Of a stretch of 64,000 bases of DNA, positions 61,391 through 64,000 are shown one piece after another (positions within the stretch are counted from its first letter, which is position 1; each line of letters begins with the position of its first letter). Origin of the DNA: Colletes latitarsis (Eukaryota; Arthropoda; Insecta; Hymenoptera; Colletidae); assembly GCF_051014445.1 (NCBI RefSeq), contig NC_135134.1, positions 31,065,672-31,129,671 of the forward strand. The letters run 5' to 3'. The position numbers and the translations under genes were made by a program. The notes under the pieces are model-generated. The model was not told the DNA's origin and did not search any database. It saw only the letters and a program-made list of their open reading frames with translations.

Positions 61391-62067
61391 CAGGGTGTTC
61401 GGCCATCCATGGGAAAAATTTTAATGGGGGATTCTAGAGGTCAAAATAAGACGAAAATCAAGAATACCAATTTGTTGATGGAGGCACTGTTAAAAAGTTA
61501 TTAATGTTTAAAGTTCCGCTCGTACTGAATTTTTTTCTCGAAAATGCGCAAGATTACGGGGGTATGTCTATACATAAAAAATGATTGTCACCGACCCTCG
61601 CAACTGAAAATAATTTTTCACAGAACGATTTGAAATCTTTCTTTTTCATCGAAAAATATAGGCACCCGATTAGATTTTCGGTAAGGAATTTTTTTCTCGA
61701 AAGTGCGTAGGATTTCGGGGGTATGTGTAATGACCAAAAATGATTGTAATTGACCCCTGTAACCGAAAATAATTTTTTTAGAACGATTTGAAAAATTTGT
61801 TTTTCGCCGAAAAATATCAACACATACTCGAATTTTTTTCTCGAAACTGAGTAGGATTTCGAATATATGTCTATTCACTAAAAATGCTTGTAATTGACCT
61901 CCGCAGCCGAAAATAATTTTTCTGGAACGACTTGAAATTTTTGAATCAAATTGTTAATAACTTTTTAACGAAGCCTCCATCAACAAATTGGTATTCTTGA
62001 TTTTCGTTTTAGTTTGGCCTCTAGAATATCCTATTAAAATGTTTCTCAGGGCTGGCCGAACACCCTC
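61391..62067. mobile_element. MITE-2, unit 4
   Basis: Same element and junction as in unit 3 (offset 10,922). Confidence 0.88.
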
Positions 62068-62086
62068 TATACTACTATGTTTACTA

Positions 62087-64000
62087 GATCCTGGGTTTTT
62101 TCCGTGTTTGAATCACGTAGTAATGTGGTAATACACTGAAGCAGTCAATTAAACCTGGTTTCGATCAATATTTCAGAGGATAACGCCGGTTAGGTCTGGG
62201 TTAGGTCTGGGAAATGCGCGCATCTGGCTCATGATTTTGCCTTCTTCGCATACTTGTTGGCCAGATCCTGGGTATTTTCCGTGTTTGAATCACGTAGTAA
62301 TGTGGTAACACACTGAAGCAGTCAATTAAACCTGGTTTCGATCAATATTTCAGAGGATAACGCCGGTTAGGTCTGGGTTAGGTCTGGGAAATGCGCGCAT
62401 CTGGCTCATGATTTTGCCTTCTTCGCATACTTGTTGGCCAGATCCTGGGTATTTTCCGTGTTTGAATCACGTAGTAATGTGGTAACACACTGAAGCAGTC
62501 AATTAAACCTGGTTTCGATCAATATTTCAGAGGATAACACCGGTTAGGTCTGGCTTAGGTCTGGGTTATGCCCGCATCTGGCTCATGATTTTGCCTTCTT
62601 CGCATACTTGTTGGCCAGATCCTGGGTTTTTTTCGTGTTTGAATCACGTAGTAATGTGGTAATACACTGAAGCAGTCAATTAAACCTGGTTTCGATCAAT
62701 ATTTTAGAGGATAACACCGGTTAGGTCTGGGTTAGGTCTGGGTTATGCCCGCATCTGGCTCATGATTTTGCCTTCTTCGCATACTTGTTGGCCAGATCCT
62801 GGGGTTTTTTCGTGTTTGAATCACGTAGTAATGTGGTAACACACTGAAGCAGTTAATTAAACCTGGTTTCGATCAATATTTCAGAGGATAACACCGGTTA
62901 GGTCTGGGTTAGGTCTGGGTAATGCCCGCATCTGGCTCATGATTTTGCCGTCTTCGCATACTTGTTGGACAGATCGTGGGGTTTTTTCGTGTTTGAATCA
63001 CGTAGTAATGTGGTGACACACTGAAGCAGTCAATTAAACCTGGTTTCGATCAATATTTTAGAGGATAACGCCGGTTAGGTCTGGGTTAGGTCTGGGTTAT
63101 GCCCGCATCTGGCTCATGATTTTGCCGTCTTCGCATACTTGTTGGCCAGATCCTGGGGTTTTTTCGTGTTTGAATCACGTAGTAATGTGGTGACACACTG
63201 AAGCAGTCAATTAAACCTGGTTTCGATCAATATTTTAGAGGATAACGCCGGTTAGGTCTGTGTTAGGTCTGGGTTATGCCCGCATCTGGCTCATGATTTT
63301 GCCTTCATCGCATACTTGTTGGCCAGATCCTGGGTTTTTTCAGTGTTTGAATCACGTAGTAATGTGGTAACTCACTGAAGCAGTCAATTAAACCTGGTTT
63401 CGATCAATATTTCAGAGGATAACACCGGTTAGGTCTGGGTTAGGTCTGGGTTATGCCCGCATCTGGCTCATGATTATGCCTTCTTCGCATACTTGTTGGC
63501 CAGATCCTGGGTTTCTTCTGGTTTGAATCACGTAGTAATGTGGTACCACACAGTAACAGTCAATTAAACCTGGATTCGGTCAGTATTTTAGAGGATAACA
63601 CCGGTTAGGTCTGGGTTAGGTCTGGGATGTGCGCGCATCCGGCTTATACTTTCGCCTTTTTCGCATACTTGTTGGCCAGATCCTGGGTTTTTTTCGTGTT
63701 TGAATCACGTAGTAATGTGGTACCACACTGAAGCAGTCAATTAAACCTGGTTTCGATCAATATTTTAGAGGATAACACCGGTTAGGTCTGGGTTAGGTCT
63801 GGGTTATGCCCGCATCTGGCTCATGATTTTGCCTTCTTCGCATACTTGTTGGCCAGATCCTGGGTTTTTTTCGTGTTTGAATCACGTACTAATGTGGTAA
63901 CACACTGAAGCAGTCAATTAAACCTGGTTTCGATCAATATTTTAGAGGATAACACCGGTTAGGTCTGGGTTAGGTCTGGGTTATGCCCGCATCTGGCTCA
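62087..64000 (+). repeat. 177-bp satellite block, unit 4 (about 10.8 monomers before the window end)
   Basis: Follows the same monomer order as units 1 and 3 as far as the window goes. Confidence 0.97.

Larger units (their letters stand above)
58295..64000 (+). repeat. Macro-repeat unit 4 (cut by window end)
   Basis: Begins with MITE-1 and runs into the satellite block, where the window ends after about 10.8 monomers. It is collinear with unit 3 at a constant offset of 10,922 and has the 12-A tract. The array therefore continues beyond this window. Confidence 0.96.

Noticed and set aside
1..64000. tRNA or rRNA genes in the spacers (an rDNA-like unit with repetitive spacer)
   Set aside because: No rRNA, 5S or tRNA sequence was seen in any unit. 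The TGGTAGCAGAG at 9811-9821 is a primer-binding site, not a tRNA gene.

Overview
The window looks like repeat-only DNA from an insect nucleus, most likely a hymenopteran (ant, wasp or bee). Three things point there: (i) the satellite carries two copies of the TTAGG-containing 11-mer TTAGGTCTGGG in nearly every monomer; (ii) it holds a GC-rich R1-clade non-LTR retrotransposon of the kind found in arthropods; (iii) the remaining DNA is AT-rich and made of decayed pogo-, Merlin-, copia- and mariner/MITE-type elements. I see no intact host gene, tRNA, rRNA or CRISPR. No open frame outside the retrotransposon looks functional.

Layout. The 64 kb is a head-to-tail array of a macro-repeat. Three units have a complete left end (10868, 47373, 58295) and one is cut by the window start. 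The standard unit is 10,922 bp: MITE-1, a decayed pogo-type transposase, an unrecognised spacer, MITE-2, 15 monomers of a 177-bp satellite, AT-rich spacer, a Merlin-type transposase remnant with an intron, an inverted copia-type gag/protease fragment with its primer-binding site and LTR end, and a spacer with a GT microsatellite. Unit 2 (10868-47372) is 36.5 kb because its satellite block has grown to about 147 monomers and received the retrotransposon. Outside the satellite the units differ by only a handful of changes that I can see (one A-tract, one GT repeat, two substitutions), so the array is either very young, strongly homogenised, or affected by assembly.

The retrotransposon (21372-23614, + strand) is 5'-truncated. 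It keeps an open RT frame with all catalytic residues, a C-terminal CCHC motif, a GC-rich 3' UTR and a 24-A tail. It sits at a monomer boundary, and matching empty sites occur elsewhere in the array.

The most unusual signal is inside this element. Its coding strand and 3' UTR are a near-continuous series of long, often perfect inverted repeats (more than 20 in 2.2 kb, stems of 8 to about 21 bp, mismatches mostly G-U compatible). The two catalytic aspartate motifs of the RT lie at or near hairpin tips. The second notable signal is the telomere-like 11-mer dimer embedded in every monomer of a satellite that is itself a module of a macro-repeat.
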